Below the pieces are notes generated by a model. It did not search any database. It saw only the letters and a list, made by a program, of their open reading frames with translations, and was not told where the DNA came from. A stretch of 64,000 bases of DNA from Bacillota bacterium (GTDB lineage: Bacteria; Bacillota; Clostridia; Acetivibrionales; DTU013): the NCBI GenBank assembly GCA_023435745.1, contig JAEZMD010000003.1, positions 1 to 64,000 on the forward strand. The letters are read 5' to 3'. The translations under genes were made by a program, and so were the position numbers. Positions 16,557 to 26,736 of this stretch are shown here, one piece after another. The stretch's first letter is position 1. Each line of letters opens with the position of its first letter.

Positions 16557-19500
16557 TGGCGCAGAATTGGACACCTGAACAGCTTGAAGCGATCACCCGG
16601 AGAGATTGCAGCCTGCTTGTAGCTGCAGGAGCCGGAGCCGGTAAAACGGCAGTACTTGTGGAGAGGATCATCCGAAAAATAACAGACAGTGAAAGGCCTG
16701 TGGACATAGACAGGCTTTTGGTCGTTACCTTTACAAATGCAGCCGCCACCGAAATGCGCGAGAGGATCGGAGATGCTCTTACGGCTGCGCTGGAAAAGAA
16801 CCCGGCGTCACAGAATCTTCACAGGCAGATGGCGCTGCTGGATCGTGCCAGCATAATGACACTGCACTCGTTTTGTCTGGAGGTGGTGAGAAACCACTTT
16901 CACAGCCTTGATCTTGATCCTCTGTTCAGAATAGCAGACGAGACAGAAAGCGCGCTGCTCAGGCTGGATGTGCTTGAGGAGCTGTTTGAGGAGAAATACG
17001 AGACTGAGGAGAATGGAAGCATATTCTTTCAGCTGGTGGACAGCTACGGAGGCGGGCGGGATGACAGTGCGCTGCGCGAAATGATTTTAACGCTGCATCG
17101 CTTTACTCAAAGCGACCCTTGGCCTGAGCAGTGGCTCACCGCCCAGGCAGAAGCCTACAACATTGGGGCTTCTGCCTCTTTGAGCAGCACCCCATGGGCG
17201 CGTGTGCTGCTCAAAGGTGCGGCCGCCGAGCTGCAAGGCCTGGCGGCCTTGCTTGAGAAGGCGGCGGCACGGGCGGCTCGCAGGCAGGGCCTGGAGCCGT
17301 ACTGCGGCATCCTCGAAGCGGATTTGGAGCGGCTTCGCGAGCTGCATCGCCTCTGCGAGGCGACTTACAAAGCCGGAAATACAGCTGCGGATACCGAAAG
17401 CACCGCTGCCGCCGGACTAACCTCCGCCACCCATCAGCACATATCCGACATCCCATTGGCTGACAGGACATGGGATGTCTTCCATGAAGCATTATCCTGT
17501 ATTGAGTACGGCAGACTTCCAAGATGCGGCAAGGATGCTGATCCTGCTGCCCAAGATGAGGTCAAGGCTGTGCGCAGTCAAATGAAGGAACGACTGAAAA
17601 AACTGTACGAAAGCGGATTTGATGCGACTGCAGCTCAGTGGAAGGCAGACTTTGAGAAGCTATACCCGCAGCTTCAGTATCTTTCAGCTATGGTATGCAG
17701 ATTTGAAGAAATGTTCCAGCAAAAGAAGAAAAGCAAAGGAATTCTGGATTTCAACGATCTGGAGCATTACTGCCTGAAGGCACTCCTGGAAAGCGGCATA
17801 CCAACGCCCGCCGCAACGGAGCTAAGTGAAAAATATGAGGAGATCCTTGTAGACGAATACCAGGACAGTAATCTAATCCAGGAATTGATTCTTCAAACGG
17901 TATCCGGAAAACAGAGCGGCAGAAATAACATATTCATGGTAGGAGATGTGAAGCAGAGTATTTACAGATTCAGACAGGCAAAGCCGGAGCTGTTTATGAC
18001 AAAGTATCTAACATATCCCCATGAGAGTGGTCATGACAGTCAGGTAATCCAATTATATAAGAATTTCAGAAGCCGGGCAGAGGTCATCAGCGGGGTTAAT
18101 TTTGTTTTCAGGCAAATCATGTCTGCACAGGTGGGAGAGCTGGATTACACGCACAAGGAGTATCTCAACCCCGGAGCGCAGTATGATGATACAAGGACCG
18201 GCTGTACAGCCGGGGGAGCTGTCGAGGTGCATCTTCTCGACGTTACCTCGGCGCTCGATGAAATCATTCCCGGTGAGCGGCAGGATACGGGTGAAAGTGG
18301 AGTGTTCACAAACTCGGAGGGCATAGATGAAAACAAAGCAGTCACAAACCCGCAGGACGCTTCTGTAGAGCCTGATGAAGAAATGCCGGAGGAAGAAGAA
18401 TCTCTTGACAATATTCAATCCGAAGCACGTATTGTCGGCAAAAGAATAAAATCCCTGGTATCCCAGGCACAGAGCGGCTTTGTCATTTATGACAAAAAGC
18501 TGAAGGATTACAGAACGGTCCAATATAGGGACATTGTCATTCTTATGAGAGCTACCAGGAACTGGGCGGACATCTTTACCGATGAGCTTGCCGCAATGGG
18601 GATTCCCGCCTATGCCGACGCAGGAATGGGGTATTTCAGGACGGTTGAGGTTGAGACTATACTATCTCTGCTTCAGATAATTGATAATCCGATACAGGAC
18701 ATCCCGATGCTTGCTGTTCTCAGGTCGCCCATTGGCAGGTTCACCACTGACGAACTTGCCGACATAAGGTTGGAAAACCGCTCGGTGACAATCTATGAAG
18801 CCATGCAGGCCATGGTCAGCCGGGAGGCTTTTCAGCCTGAAAGCAGTGAACTGCCCCTGTCTGGACAGTGGTCGTCTCAGTCTGACAGCAGAGAACCGTC
18901 TCAATCCGACACCGGAGAACCGTTCCACCCTGCCACGGAGCCGTTCGTACCTACCCAAGAACCTGAAATCCGGGAAGAAACCAGTTCGTCAAACGCTCTT
19001 CAGATCAAGACGGCTAAGTTCCTCAATCAGCTTCAGCGCTGGCGCAAGGCCGCACAATATACGCCAACGGACGAGTTGGTGTGGCAATTACTAACCGAAA
19101 CCGGCTACTACAGCTATGCAGGCATTCTACCGGGAGGCCCCGAGCGTCAGGCGAATCTGCGCATGCTTTTTGAGCGGGCGCGGCAATATGAAGAAACCAG
19201 CTACAAAGGCCTGTTCAACTTCATTAACTTCATCAACAGGCTCAGAAGCGGCGGCGGCGACATGGGAAGCGCAAAGATACTCGGCGAAAATGATAATGTC
19301 GTCAGAATAATGAGTATCCACAAGAGTAAAGGCCTTGAGTTCCCGGTGGTTATTCTGGCGGGCTGCGGGAAGCGATTCAACATGATGGATCTCAATTCGG
19401 GAATACTGCTCCATCAGGAACTTGGATTTGGTCCCGACCTCGTAGATCTGAACAGGCGGACAATCACACCGACTATGTCCAAATTTGCCATACGCCAAAA

Positions 19501-20716
19501 ACTGAGATTGGAGACGCTTTCTGAAGAAATGCGGATTCTATATGTAGCTTTTACCAGAGCAAGAGAAAAGCTGATTATTACAGGCAGTGTGAGGAACCTG
19601 ACGGCTATTTGCGCTAAGTGGTGCGCCACGGCGGATACGACGGCTGAAGAACTGCCGCCTTACAGTGTCATGCAGGCGTCATGTTATCTTGACTGGATCG
19701 GTCCGGCTATTGCTAGACATGAGTCAGGCGAACCGGTAAGATTAGCGGCAGAGCTGCATGAAGACAGCTTGCGGATCTCGGAGGATCAATCCTGCTGGGA
19801 GGTAAAGCTTTGGGGAATTGGCGCGGCAAAGCTGCAAAAAGGCACAACAGAGGCAGAAGAGAACATCAGAAGGTGGCTCGAGGAAAAAAGTCAGGACAAT
19901 GAGAACGACGAGATTCAATACAATCAGCACACTCAGCACGATCAGGATATGGAATCTTCAAACCGGTTGATCGAAATGCTGCAGTGGCAGTATCCATACC
20001 GAAAGCTGTCCGCTATTCCTGTCAAGATTTCTGTGACGGAATTGAAACGAAGATTTTTGCAGGAGGAGCAGATGGAGTCGGCTATACCCTATATTCCCCC
20101 GATGGTTGCGCGGCCTCTCTTTATGGAAGCGGCAACCGGTCTTAGCGCAGCAGCAAAAGGAACCATCATGCATTTTGTCATGCAGAACCTGGATTTGGTG
20201 AGGCTGGCGAAAGTGCAAAAACAGATGGCAGAAGAGTATGGCAGGAGCGCTGACGCTTTTATTGATGAGATCAGGGAACAAATTGCATCGATGAAAGCTG
20301 ATGAAAAGCTAACGGAGGCTGAGGCGCAAACGGTTTGTCCTGAAGCGGTCGCCAAATTTTTTGAAACGTCGGTAGGACAGCGCATGTTGGCCTCCGGAGA
20401 TATACACAGAGAAATGACCTTCAACATAGAAATCAAATGTACTGAAATATACGGTGAACTTGCCGGAGACCTTTTCGACAGTGAAACAATGCTATTACAG
20501 GGCGTTATCGACTGCTGGTTTGAGTCTGAGGGCAGCATCGTGCTGCTGGATTACAAAACGGATCATGTGCCGGAAGGCGGCGAAGATGTCATCCGAAAAC
20601 GCTACGAGGTTCAGATCGGGTATTATGTAAGGGCGCTCGAAAAAACTACAGGAAAAAGGGTTGCTGAAAAATACCTGTATCTGTTCCATACCGGTCAGCT
20701 ATTGCATATGCGGTAA
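16556..20716 (+). CDS. addA: ATP-dependent helicase/nuclease subunit A, AddA
   Basis: 1386 residues, longer than the usual 1200-1250. UvrD-type helicase motifs: Walker A AAGAGAGKTAVLVERI (about 23-38), TFTNAAATEMRERI, MTLHSFC, LVDEYQDSN (Walker B), MVGDVKQSIYRFR, MSIHKSKGLEFPVV and ILYVAFTRAREKL. The C-terminal nuclease reads GVIDCWF and VLLDYKTDHV. The extra length comes from hydrophilic low-complexity inserts: a Glu-rich one near DNA 18250-18412 and a Ser/Glu/Pro-rich one near 18844-18995, plus a short Asn/Gln/His-rich one near 19888-19960. All core motifs are intact, so the enzyme should be functional. It forms the AddAB complex with the preceding gene. Confidence 0.95.
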   Translation: MAQNWTPEQLEAITRRDCSLLVAAGAGAGKTAVLVERIIRKITDSERPVDIDRLLVVTFTNAAATEMRERIGDALTAALEKNPASQNLHRQMALLDRASIMTLHSFCLEVVRNHFHSLDLDPLFRIADETESALLRLDVLEELFEEKYETEENGSIFFQLVDSYGGGRDDSALREMILTLHRFTQSDPWPEQWLTAQAEAYNIGASASLSSTPWARVLLKGAAAELQGLAALLEKAAARAARRQGLEPYCGILEADLERLRELHRLCEATYKAGNTAADTESTAAAGLTSATHQHISDIPLADRTWDVFHEALSCIEYGRLPRCGKDADPAAQDEVKAVRSQMKERLKKLYESGFDATAAQWKADFEKLYPQLQYLSAMVCRFEEMFQQKKKSKGILDFNDLEHYCLKALLESGIPTPAATELSEKYEEILVDEYQDSNLIQELILQTVSGKQSGRNNIFMVGDVKQSIYRFRQAKPELFMTKYLTYPHESGHDSQVIQLYKNFRSRAEVISGVNFVFRQIMSAQVGELDYTHKEYLNPGAQYDDTRTGCTAGGAVEVHLLDVTSALDEIIPGERQDTGESGVFTNSEGIDENKAVTNPQDASVEPDEEMPEEEESLDNIQSEARIVGKRIKSLVSQAQSGFVIYDKKLKDYRTVQYRDIVILMRATRNWADIFTDELAAMGIPAYADAGMGYFRTVEVETILSLLQIIDNPIQDIPMLAVLRSPIGRFTTDELADIRLENRSVTIYEAMQAMVSREAFQPESSELPLSGQWSSQSDSREPSQSDTGEPFHPATEPFVPTQEPEIREETSSSNALQIKTAKFLNQLQRWRKAAQYTPTDELVWQLLTETGYYSYAGILPGGPERQANLRMLFERARQYEETSYKGLFNFINFINRLRSGGGDMGSAKILGENDNVVRIMSIHKSKGLEFPVVILAGCGKRFNMMDLNSGILLHQELGFGPDLVDLNRRTITPTMSKFAIRQKLRLETLSEEMRILYVAFTRAREKLIITGSVRNLTAICAKWCATADTTAEELPPYSVMQASCYLDWIGPAIARHESGEPVRLAAELHEDSLRISEDQSCWEVKLWGIGAAKLQKGTTEAEENIRRWLEEKSQDNENDEIQYNQHTQHDQDMESSNRLIEMLQWQYPYRKLSAIPVKISVTELKRRFLQEEQMESAIPYIPPMVARPLFMEAATGLSAAAKGTIMHFVMQNLDLVRLAKVQKQMAEEYGRSADAFIDEIREQIASMKADEKLTEAEAQTVCPEAVAKFFETSVGQRMLASGDIHREMTFNIEIKCTEIYGELAGDLFDSETMLLQGVIDCWFESEGSIVLLDYKTDHVPEGGEDVIRKRYEVQIGYYVRALEKTTGKRVAEKYLYLFHTGQLLHMR

Positions 20717-20893
20717 AGCATCCAACCTGCTCTATAGGATCGGAATCTGGGGCTGAAAATTACATGGTATGAGGTGTTCAATGAAAACAGAAGTTGGAAA
20801 CTGGAACAATTTTCGAGTGTAACCTGTCTATAATAGCAAAAAATATGATGATCGGTTAAGCTTATGAAAAAGCAGAATGAAGAGGGACACAAA

Positions 20894-22153
20894 ATGAAAA
20901 TCTTAACAACAGGCACGGCAAAAATCGAAAAAAAATATGCGGGAAAAATCACAGTACTTATTCTGATCGCAATGCTGCTACTGCAGGGCTGCGCCGGTGA
21001 AAAGCTCAACAACGGGGGAAATCAGTCCCCGGACGCACAATCGGGTATAGGAGCACAATCGGAGCAGGAGTCCACACTTATTCCCGATCAGGATTTTGAG
21101 AAACATGCTAATGGGCAGACCGCAGGAGAGCCGGGCAGCGCCGGAGATCCAACTGATGGAAAAGGCAATCCTGCAGGTGAGAGCAATGACCCTGCAGGCA
21201 CCCTTGCAGATCCCGGAAAACAGACGCCGCCTGTGATTGACCTCAACGAGGTTAAGCCTAATGAAGCAGGCAGGATAATGGTGGTCATGTTCCACAATTT
21301 TATTGAAAAATATGAAAAGGGCGATAAAGCATATACGACGACCTTCAGTGAATTTAGAGCGCTGCTGGATACGCTTTACACTTCCGGGTACAGACTGATT
21401 GGAATGAAGGATTATCTGACCGGCAATATATCAGTGCCCGCAGGCTGCATACCCATGGTATTCACCTTTGACGACGGCACTTCAGGCCAATTCAATCTGA
21501 TCGATGAAAACGGGACCTTCAAGGCTAACCCGGATTCCGCCGTTGGTATCCTCGAGGAGTTCAATAAAACCCACCCGGACTTTGGCGTGAAAGGTACATT
21601 TTTTGTCAACCTGGGCAATCAGACATTTGGTTCTGTCGGAACGCTGGAGCAGCGACTGGAGTATCTAATCGGCAGGGGCTTTGAGCTCGGCAACCACACC
21701 TATTCTCACATCAACCTCAAGGAAGACGGAAAGACGGCTGCCATTATACAGGAGGAAATCGGAAGAAACCAGCAAAAAATGCATGAACTTATCCCCGACT
21801 ACGATTTTGTGGCATTTTCCCTTCCATACGGCGCGCCTGCCAAAGAGTTGACCGGGTACGTGATAAAAGGAGAATTCGAAGGAACCAAATATGAAAACCC
21901 CGCTATTATGGAGGTGGGCTGGGACCCGGCGCCGTCGCCGTTCAGCGTTAAATTTGACCCTTTTTCAACACACCGTGTCAGATCTTCCGGCATCACACCT
22001 GTGGATCAGGATCTTGGCTGGTGGCTTTCAAATATGAAACGTGACAATCAGTATGTCAGTGACGGCAATCCGGATACAGTGGCCATTCCGGAGTCCTATC
22101 TGGATTATGTGAACCACGAGATGATAGGTGACAGGACACTGCTGACCTATTGA
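20894..22153 (+). CDS. Polysaccharide deacetylase-type lipoprotein
   Basis: 419 residues from ATG 20894 after AGAGGGA; an in-frame ATG at 20864 has no good site. The N-terminus has a basic stretch, a hydrophobic core and a lipobox LLLQGC, so the protein is anchored outside the membrane. An acidic/Gly/Pro-rich linker (about 35-115) leads to a NodB-type CE4 domain: TFDDGTSG supplies the catalytic base and first metal aspartate and NHTYSHINL the metal histidines. FSLPYGAP corresponds to motif 3. It probably deacetylates N-acetylglucosamine of peptidoglycan or an exopolymer. It ends 54 bases before a convergent SGNH gene. Confidence 0.88.
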   Translation: MKILTTGTAKIEKKYAGKITVLILIAMLLLQGCAGEKLNNGGNQSPDAQSGIGAQSEQESTLIPDQDFEKHANGQTAGEPGSAGDPTDGKGNPAGESNDPAGTLADPGKQTPPVIDLNEVKPNEAGRIMVVMFHNFIEKYEKGDKAYTTTFSEFRALLDTLYTSGYRLIGMKDYLTGNISVPAGCIPMVFTFDDGTSGQFNLIDENGTFKANPDSAVGILEEFNKTHPDFGVKGTFFVNLGNQTFGSVGTLEQRLEYLIGRGFELGNHTYSHINLKEDGKTAAIIQEEIGRNQQKMHELIPDYDFVAFSLPYGAPAKELTGYVIKGEFEGTKYENPAIMEVGWDPAPSPFSVKFDPFSTHRVRSSGITPVDQDLGWWLSNMKRDNQYVSDGNPDTVAIPESYLDYVNHEMIGDRTLLTY

Positions 22154-22206
22154 GAAACGTCTGGGTGACACCAAAACAGCCGGATGACACCGAAATGAAT
22201 TAATTT

Positions 22207-22890
22207 CTATACAAGTGCGAAGGAATAGCTATTGAGCACCTCGGAGATCAATGCATGCCCTGCCTCATTCGGGTGGATGCCATCCTCACAGAACAGGCCC
22301 TGATAATTCCTGCTTTCCAGAAATGCTCTGCGGATATCGATCAGCGGGGCATTTTTCATTGCGGCAAGCTTTACAACAACAAGGTTATACATTTCGTGCC
22401 ACCTGTAGATGTGTTCCACATCACCGAGCCAACGAAGGATATTATCCGCATTCAATCCCCTTGACAGAAAATCGAAGTATTTCTGTGCATGAAGCGGAGG
22501 AAGGGAGAACAGAACAGGCTTGCTCCCACGTTCAATGACTTTGTCGATGATCTTTGAATATATCATTTCAAACTTTTCGACAGGCGTATTTGGAATATGT
22601 ATATCATCAGGACGCTCTGAGACCGCCTTCCAGTCAAAGTCACAATCATTTCCGCCGAACTCCAGCGCCGTATATTCATAACCGGTAAGATCAGAAGAAT
22701 GTCTGTCAATAATCTGATCCCCAACAGTAATCGTGCACCCAAACTTTGCATAATTGTCTACCTTGATGCCTGTGTTCCTCCCGAAAATATTGGCGAAGCT
22801 GTTTTTCAGGAAGATATACCTTCCGCGAATTGCGTCAAAAATGACGCCTTTTATAATAGAATCACCAAAAACACAAATGGATTTTATCAT
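22207..22890 (-). CDS. SGNH/GDSL hydrolase (second)
   Basis: 227 residues from ATG 22890. Blocks: FGDSIIKG (nucleophile Ser), GGNDCDFDW (block III) and DGIHPNEAGH (catalytic Asp and His). There is no signal peptide. It belongs to the same superfamily as the 12.1-kb gene, but the two are only distantly alike in the visible motifs, so they are not a recent duplication. A cytoplasmic esterase or deacylase is expected. Its convergent neighbour is a carbohydrate deacetylase, but no direct link in function is shown. Confidence 0.85.
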   Translation of the reverse strand: MIKSICVFGDSIIKGVIFDAIRGRYIFLKNSFANIFGRNTGIKVDNYAKFGCTITVGDQIIDRHSSDLTGYEYTALEFGGNDCDFDWKAVSERPDDIHIPNTPVEKFEMIYSKIIDKVIERGSKPVLFSLPPLHAQKYFDFLSRGLNADNILRWLGDVEHIYRWHEMYNLVVVKLAAMKNAPLIDIRRAFLESRNYQGLFCEDGIHPNEAGHALISEVLNSYSFALV

Positions 22891-23146
22891 CTTAATACCT
22901 CGCTAATTTTAATTATCACGTGATCTAATAATGAAAATTATATAATGAGATTATTATACTGTCAACAGGATTGCCAAAAAAATGCTTATATTTAACACGG
23001 GAATAACATGTGCCGGACAAAATTTCACCCCTTAAGACATCGCAGGTATCTCATTATATTGAAATACAACACAATGCATAGTAGAATATGAGGAGAATCT
23101 GCTGTTAAATGATGATACGGCGTATTGGATTAATGAGAGGAAGGCA

Positions 23147-23785
23147 ATGGAAGAGCTTGAAAAAATAAACGCAAAACTGAAGCAGCTAAAGGAAAAGCTG
23201 GAGGTGGAGCGCCCGGTATCATGGTCTGAATTTCCGGATATCGGTCTGTACAAGGATCAGATTATATCCTATATGCAAAGACAGTTGATCCACTTTGAAG
23301 AAAACGGACAGCTCACCTCCGCGATGGTCAATAATTACATCAAGGACAAGCTGCTGCCTCGGGCGGACGGAAAAAAATATGTCCGCGAGCATTTGGCCGG
23401 GCTCACAGAGATATGTATATTAAAACAGGTGCTGACGGTACGGGATACGGGACTGCTTCTGTGGGAGGAGCTGGGTGTGAACGGACATGAGGCGTTTTAC
23501 GAAAAATTCAGAGAAATCCTGGATGCGGCTCTTTCCGAGACATCCGAGAGAATAGATACGCAGTGGGAGGCCGACGCGCTCTCTGACATGGCGCTCAGAC
23601 TTGCGGTTGCAAGCTATTGCGACAAGCTTGCCGCGGAACGATTGCTTGAAATAATACGTGCCAGGCCCCAGTCCATGGAACAGAATAAAGCGGAGAAGAA
23701 GCCGGAGAAAAAAGCTGAAAAGCAACCGGAGAAGCAACAAGCGAGAGAGTCAGTAAAGCAGCAAGTGAAAGAGCAGGGGAAGTAA
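23147..23785 (+). CDS. Hypothetical protein with Lys/Glu/Gln repeat tail
   Basis: 212 residues from ATG 23147, behind GAGAGGAAGG. The first 185 residues are mostly helical: an N-terminal coiled coil (MEELEKINAKLKQLKEKLE) and a soluble core with no recognised motif. The last 30 residues are a degenerate repeat built on KPEKK/AEKQPEKQQ. Such tails usually are flexible and highly charged. There is no signal peptide or membrane segment. The gene is followed by a hairpin terminator. I do not recognise the family. Confidence 0.65.
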   Translation: MEELEKINAKLKQLKEKLEVERPVSWSEFPDIGLYKDQIISYMQRQLIHFEENGQLTSAMVNNYIKDKLLPRADGKKYVREHLAGLTEICILKQVLTVRDTGLLLWEELGVNGHEAFYEKFREILDAALSETSERIDTQWEADALSDMALRLAVASYCDKLAAERLLEIIRARPQSMEQNKAEKKPEKKAEKQPEKQQARESVKQQVKEQGK

Positions 23786-23869
23786 CAGTGAAGTATTGAT
23801 GGAGGTAAAGAGTGAGCGGGAACATTTTTGCATGTACTTCCGTCTATTGTATTGGTCAACATAATGTAG

Positions 23870-23902
23870 AGGATATGTTTTTCTTAACATATCCTGTTTT
23901 CT
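23870..23902 (+). terminator. Terminator-like hairpin
   Basis: AGGATATGTT (23870-23879) and AACATATCCT (23886-23895) form a perfect 10-bp stem with a 6-base loop, followed by GTTTTCT. It sits between the 212-residue hypothetical gene and the riboswitch. Confidence 0.65.
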
Positions 23903-23952
23903 ATTGTCAAACATTATTGGTTTCATAATTTCCAGAGTTATGGTAAACTAAA

Positions 23953-24075
23953 AAAGGTGCTGAATCCTCGGCCCTGAAGAACCGGGGTCGAGCCACTTTT
24001 GAGGTGAAGCCATAATTCAGGCAGGGTATACTCTTTTACCCGACCCGTCAACAGCAAAAGCTGCGCAAAGGATTA
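23953..24075 (+). promoter_or_regulatory. c-di-AMP riboswitch (ydaO/yuaA type)
   Basis: The leader of the NlpC/P60 gene carries the ordered motifs of the ydaO class: GGTGCTGAATCC, GAACCGGGGTCGAGCCAC, TTTTGAGGTGAAGCC, GGCAGGGTATAC and TTTACCCGACCCGTCAACAGC. In characterised cases c-di-AMP binding turns transcription off, and cell-wall hydrolases and potassium transporters are the typical targets. That fits the downstream gene. I see no strong U-tract terminator between aptamer and start, only a short TGCCT/AGGCA stem near 24089, so the expression platform is unclear. Confidence 0.82.
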
Positions 24076-24125
24076 AAATACAGCTTTGCCTTGCAGGCAT
24101 CAAAAAAAGAGGAGGATTTTTGAAA

Positions 24126-24830
24126 ATGTCACAAAAGAGTAAATTTGTTGGTTCACTTGTTGTACTTTTGTTGTTATTCTTTCTTTCAGCCAGGGCCGTT
24201 TCTGCAAGCTCTTCCGTAACACTAAAATACGACATGAGGGGAGATGCTGTATCACAGCTCCAGACGGATCTTAAGGCACTGGGATTTATGGATATCGCCC
24301 CAACAGGTTATTTTGGAGAGATTACGCAAGAGGCTGTTATTAAGTTTCAGGCGAAGACCGGTTTGGAACAGGACGGTATTGCGGGGAAACAAACACTCGG
24401 GAAAATAGAAAGCCTTTTAAACAGAGAAACGACAGCGTACAGGTCTTCAGGCCGGTCGACCCAGGATATCATCGACTATGCAAGAAAGTTTCTTGGGATA
24501 AAGTACAGGTGGGGCGGTACGACCACGAAAGGATTTGACTGCTCGGGCTATGTAAAATATGTTTATAAGAAGTTTGGGATTGCCCTCAGCCGGACTTCGA
24601 GAAGTCAGGCAAAGAACGGTACATATGTAAAGAAAGCAAATTTGAAGGTTGGGGATCTGGTGTTTTTTGATACCAACGGCGGTAAGAACAGGATCAATCA
24701 TGTTGGAATCTACACGGGCGGCGGAAAGTTTATACACTCTTCCTCCAGTCACTCCAAAGTGGTGGTTTCCAATCTCAGCTCGGGCTTCTATGCTAAGACC
24801 TACATGACAGCCAGGAGAGTTTTCAAATAG
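24126..24830 (+). CDS. Secreted NlpC/P60 endopeptidase with peptidoglycan-binding domain
   Basis: 234 residues. ATG 24126 was chosen (AGAGGAGG 10 bases upstream); TTG 24120 is in frame but closer to the site. A signal peptide ends near SARAVSAS. A PG_binding_1 domain follows (VTLKYDMRGDAVSQLQTDLKALGFM, IKFQAKTGLEQDGIAGKQT). The NlpC/P60 domain has the catalytic cysteine in FDCSGYV, the histidine in NHVGIYTG and a third polar residue in the HSSSS region. It cleaves peptide stems (gamma-D-Glu-diaminopimelate type bonds) in the wall. Control by the c-di-AMP riboswitch links hydrolase level to wall or osmotic stress signalling. Confidence 0.92.
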   Translation: MSQKSKFVGSLVVLLLLFFLSARAVSASSSVTLKYDMRGDAVSQLQTDLKALGFMDIAPTGYFGEITQEAVIKFQAKTGLEQDGIAGKQTLGKIESLLNRETTAYRSSGRSTQDIIDYARKFLGIKYRWGGTTTKGFDCSGYVKYVYKKFGIALSRTSRSQAKNGTYVKKANLKVGDLVFFDTNGGKNRINHVGIYTGGGKFIHSSSSHSKVVVSNLSSGFYAKTYMTARRVFK

Positions 24831-24941
24831 ACCCAAAATAACCCAAATAAAAACAAAATTCCGAAGGATTACTTTTTGCTCCTGATATGATAAAATGATG
24901 ACGTTAATTTACAATTCATTTTATCACAGGAGTAAATTGGG

Positions 24942-26732
24942 ATGAATAAGCCACGTTTTCTTATGAAAATCAATAACATGAGTATCGGCAATAAGCTTTT
25001 GTTTTCCTATATGCTTGTGGTATTCATTCCCGTACTTATCGTCGGTTTTATCCTAAATTACTCCATGAGGTCGATCATCGTGGACAGCGCAATGCGCGAG
25101 GCCTCAGTTAATGTTGAAAGGACTTATTCCAGACTGGACGAGGTCCTGAACATTGTCATGGACATCTCGTATAAAATGCAGATGGATCAGGAGTTGGAGA
25201 ATTTGCTGCTCGCTGATTATAGAAGCACACAGGAAGTATTCGACACTTATTTTCAATATAATGAATTTAAAAACATCATCAATTTATACAGCAGTGAGAT
25301 TCGGGATATCAGGATATATTCCAATAATCCCTCCCTTCTGGAAAGCGGACAGATCATGAAGCTGACGCCTGCCGTCATGGAATCCGAATGGTATCGCAGG
25401 ATCAGCAATGCAAACGGGAGGATATGCTGGCAGTATTTGCCCAGTGCCATCGGAAATAATTCCAACATGTGTCTGACCAGGGTCGTACGGACACTGGCCA
25501 GCTACAGAGTGCTCGGGGTGCTGGTTATCAGCCTGAGCGAGGATTATCTGAATTCTTTTGTGAAATCCGAGCCCTATGACACCTTTTTTGTGGATGACCT
25601 TGGATATATTTTTTCCGCTCCGGACAGGGAAATGAACGGTGTCAATCTTGTGGACGACACCCAGCTATCCGTTGTCTATGGAATGGGTGAGGGGACAGTC
25701 GATATCGATTACATGGGCAAACCCGCAAAGGCAATTATTAAAGACTTCAGTCCGAGCTTATACAACGGCCCGTTTAAAATAATCTCCATCGTTCCGGTCA
25801 GCGTGATCGAAGAGCAGGCAGGCAGCTCAGCACTTTTGGTCGCCGGGATCATGACCGTCAGCCTGCTATTTGCATTCATACTCATCTTGATTTTTTCCAA
25901 TGCCATCAGTAAAAGGATCAAAATACTCAGTAAAGATATGCACAAGGTTGCGACGGGCAATTTTGATATTGTTCCCGTCATTACGGGAGAGGACGAGATC
26001 GGTCAGCTTTTCACGGATATGAACGTGATGGCCAACAGCATAAAGGAGCTTGTACAGGAGGTGTATGTTACAAAAGCTCAAAAGGATCAACTGGCAATCA
26101 GGCAGAAGGAAATCAAGCTGGAAATGCTGGCAAATCAGATCAATCCGCACTTTCTTTTTAACACCCTTGAAACGATCAGAATGAAAGCCCATGTCAACGG
26201 CCAGGATGAATTGGCGGAAATCGTCAAGCTGCTGGGCAGGATCATGCGAAGGAATCTGGAAATAGGCAGCGAGATGATCACGGTAGAGTCCGAAGTAGAA
26301 TTTGTACAGTGGTATCTTGAAATACAAAAATTCCGATATGGAAACAGGATTAATTACGATATCCGTTTTGAAGACGAGAAAATCAAAAAGGTCAGGATCC
26401 TCCCTCTTACCATACAGCCCTTGGTTGAGAACGCTATTGTTCACGGTCTGGAATACAAGGAGGGCGAAGGCCATGTGTCCGTACATTTGTACAGGAGGAA
26501 CTTTTATCTGTTCATTTCCGTGCAGGACGACGGAGAAGGAATGACGGATGATAAATTGCAGGAAATACTTGACACACTTGATGATATGGAGGACAGCCCC
26601 GGGAAAAGGGTCGGTTTGAGAAATGTCCATCAAAGAGTGAAATTATTTTATGGGGAAGAGTATGGATTGAAGATATATAGTCAAAAAGACAACGGCACCA
26701 GAATTGACATTATGCTGCCGGGAGAAGGATGA
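24942..26732 (+). CDS. YesM-type sensor histidine kinase
   Basis: 596 residues from ATG 24942 after CACAGGAG. Transmembrane helix 1 lies at about residues 17-40 and helix 2 at about 288-312, enclosing an extracytoplasmic sensor domain of about 245 residues. A HAMP domain follows (to about 365), then the His_kinase domain with the phosphoacceptor in INPHFLFNTLE (about 400) and HATPase_c motifs VENAIVHGL, DDGEGM and GLRNVHQRV. The YesM/LytS class senses extracellular sugars or glycan fragments. It lies 4 bases upstream of its response regulator and just before a carbohydrate importer, so regulation of that importer is likely. Confidence 0.93.
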   Translation: MNKPRFLMKINNMSIGNKLLFSYMLVVFIPVLIVGFILNYSMRSIIVDSAMREASVNVERTYSRLDEVLNIVMDISYKMQMDQELENLLLADYRSTQEVFDTYFQYNEFKNIINLYSSEIRDIRIYSNNPSLLESGQIMKLTPAVMESEWYRRISNANGRICWQYLPSAIGNNSNMCLTRVVRTLASYRVLGVLVISLSEDYLNSFVKSEPYDTFFVDDLGYIFSAPDREMNGVNLVDDTQLSVVYGMGEGTVDIDYMGKPAKAIIKDFSPSLYNGPFKIISIVPVSVIEEQAGSSALLVAGIMTVSLLFAFILILIFSNAISKRIKILSKDMHKVATGNFDIVPVITGEDEIGQLFTDMNVMANSIKELVQEVYVTKAQKDQLAIRQKEIKLEMLANQINPHFLFNTLETIRMKAHVNGQDELAEIVKLLGRIMRRNLEIGSEMITVESEVEFVQWYLEIQKFRYGNRINYDIRFEDEKIKKVRILPLTIQPLVENAIVHGLEYKEGEGHVSVHLYRRNFYLFISVQDDGEGMTDDKLQEILDTLDDMEDSPGKRVGLRNVHQRVKLFYGEEYGLKIYSQKDNGTRIDIMLPGEG

Positions 26733-26736
26733 AATT

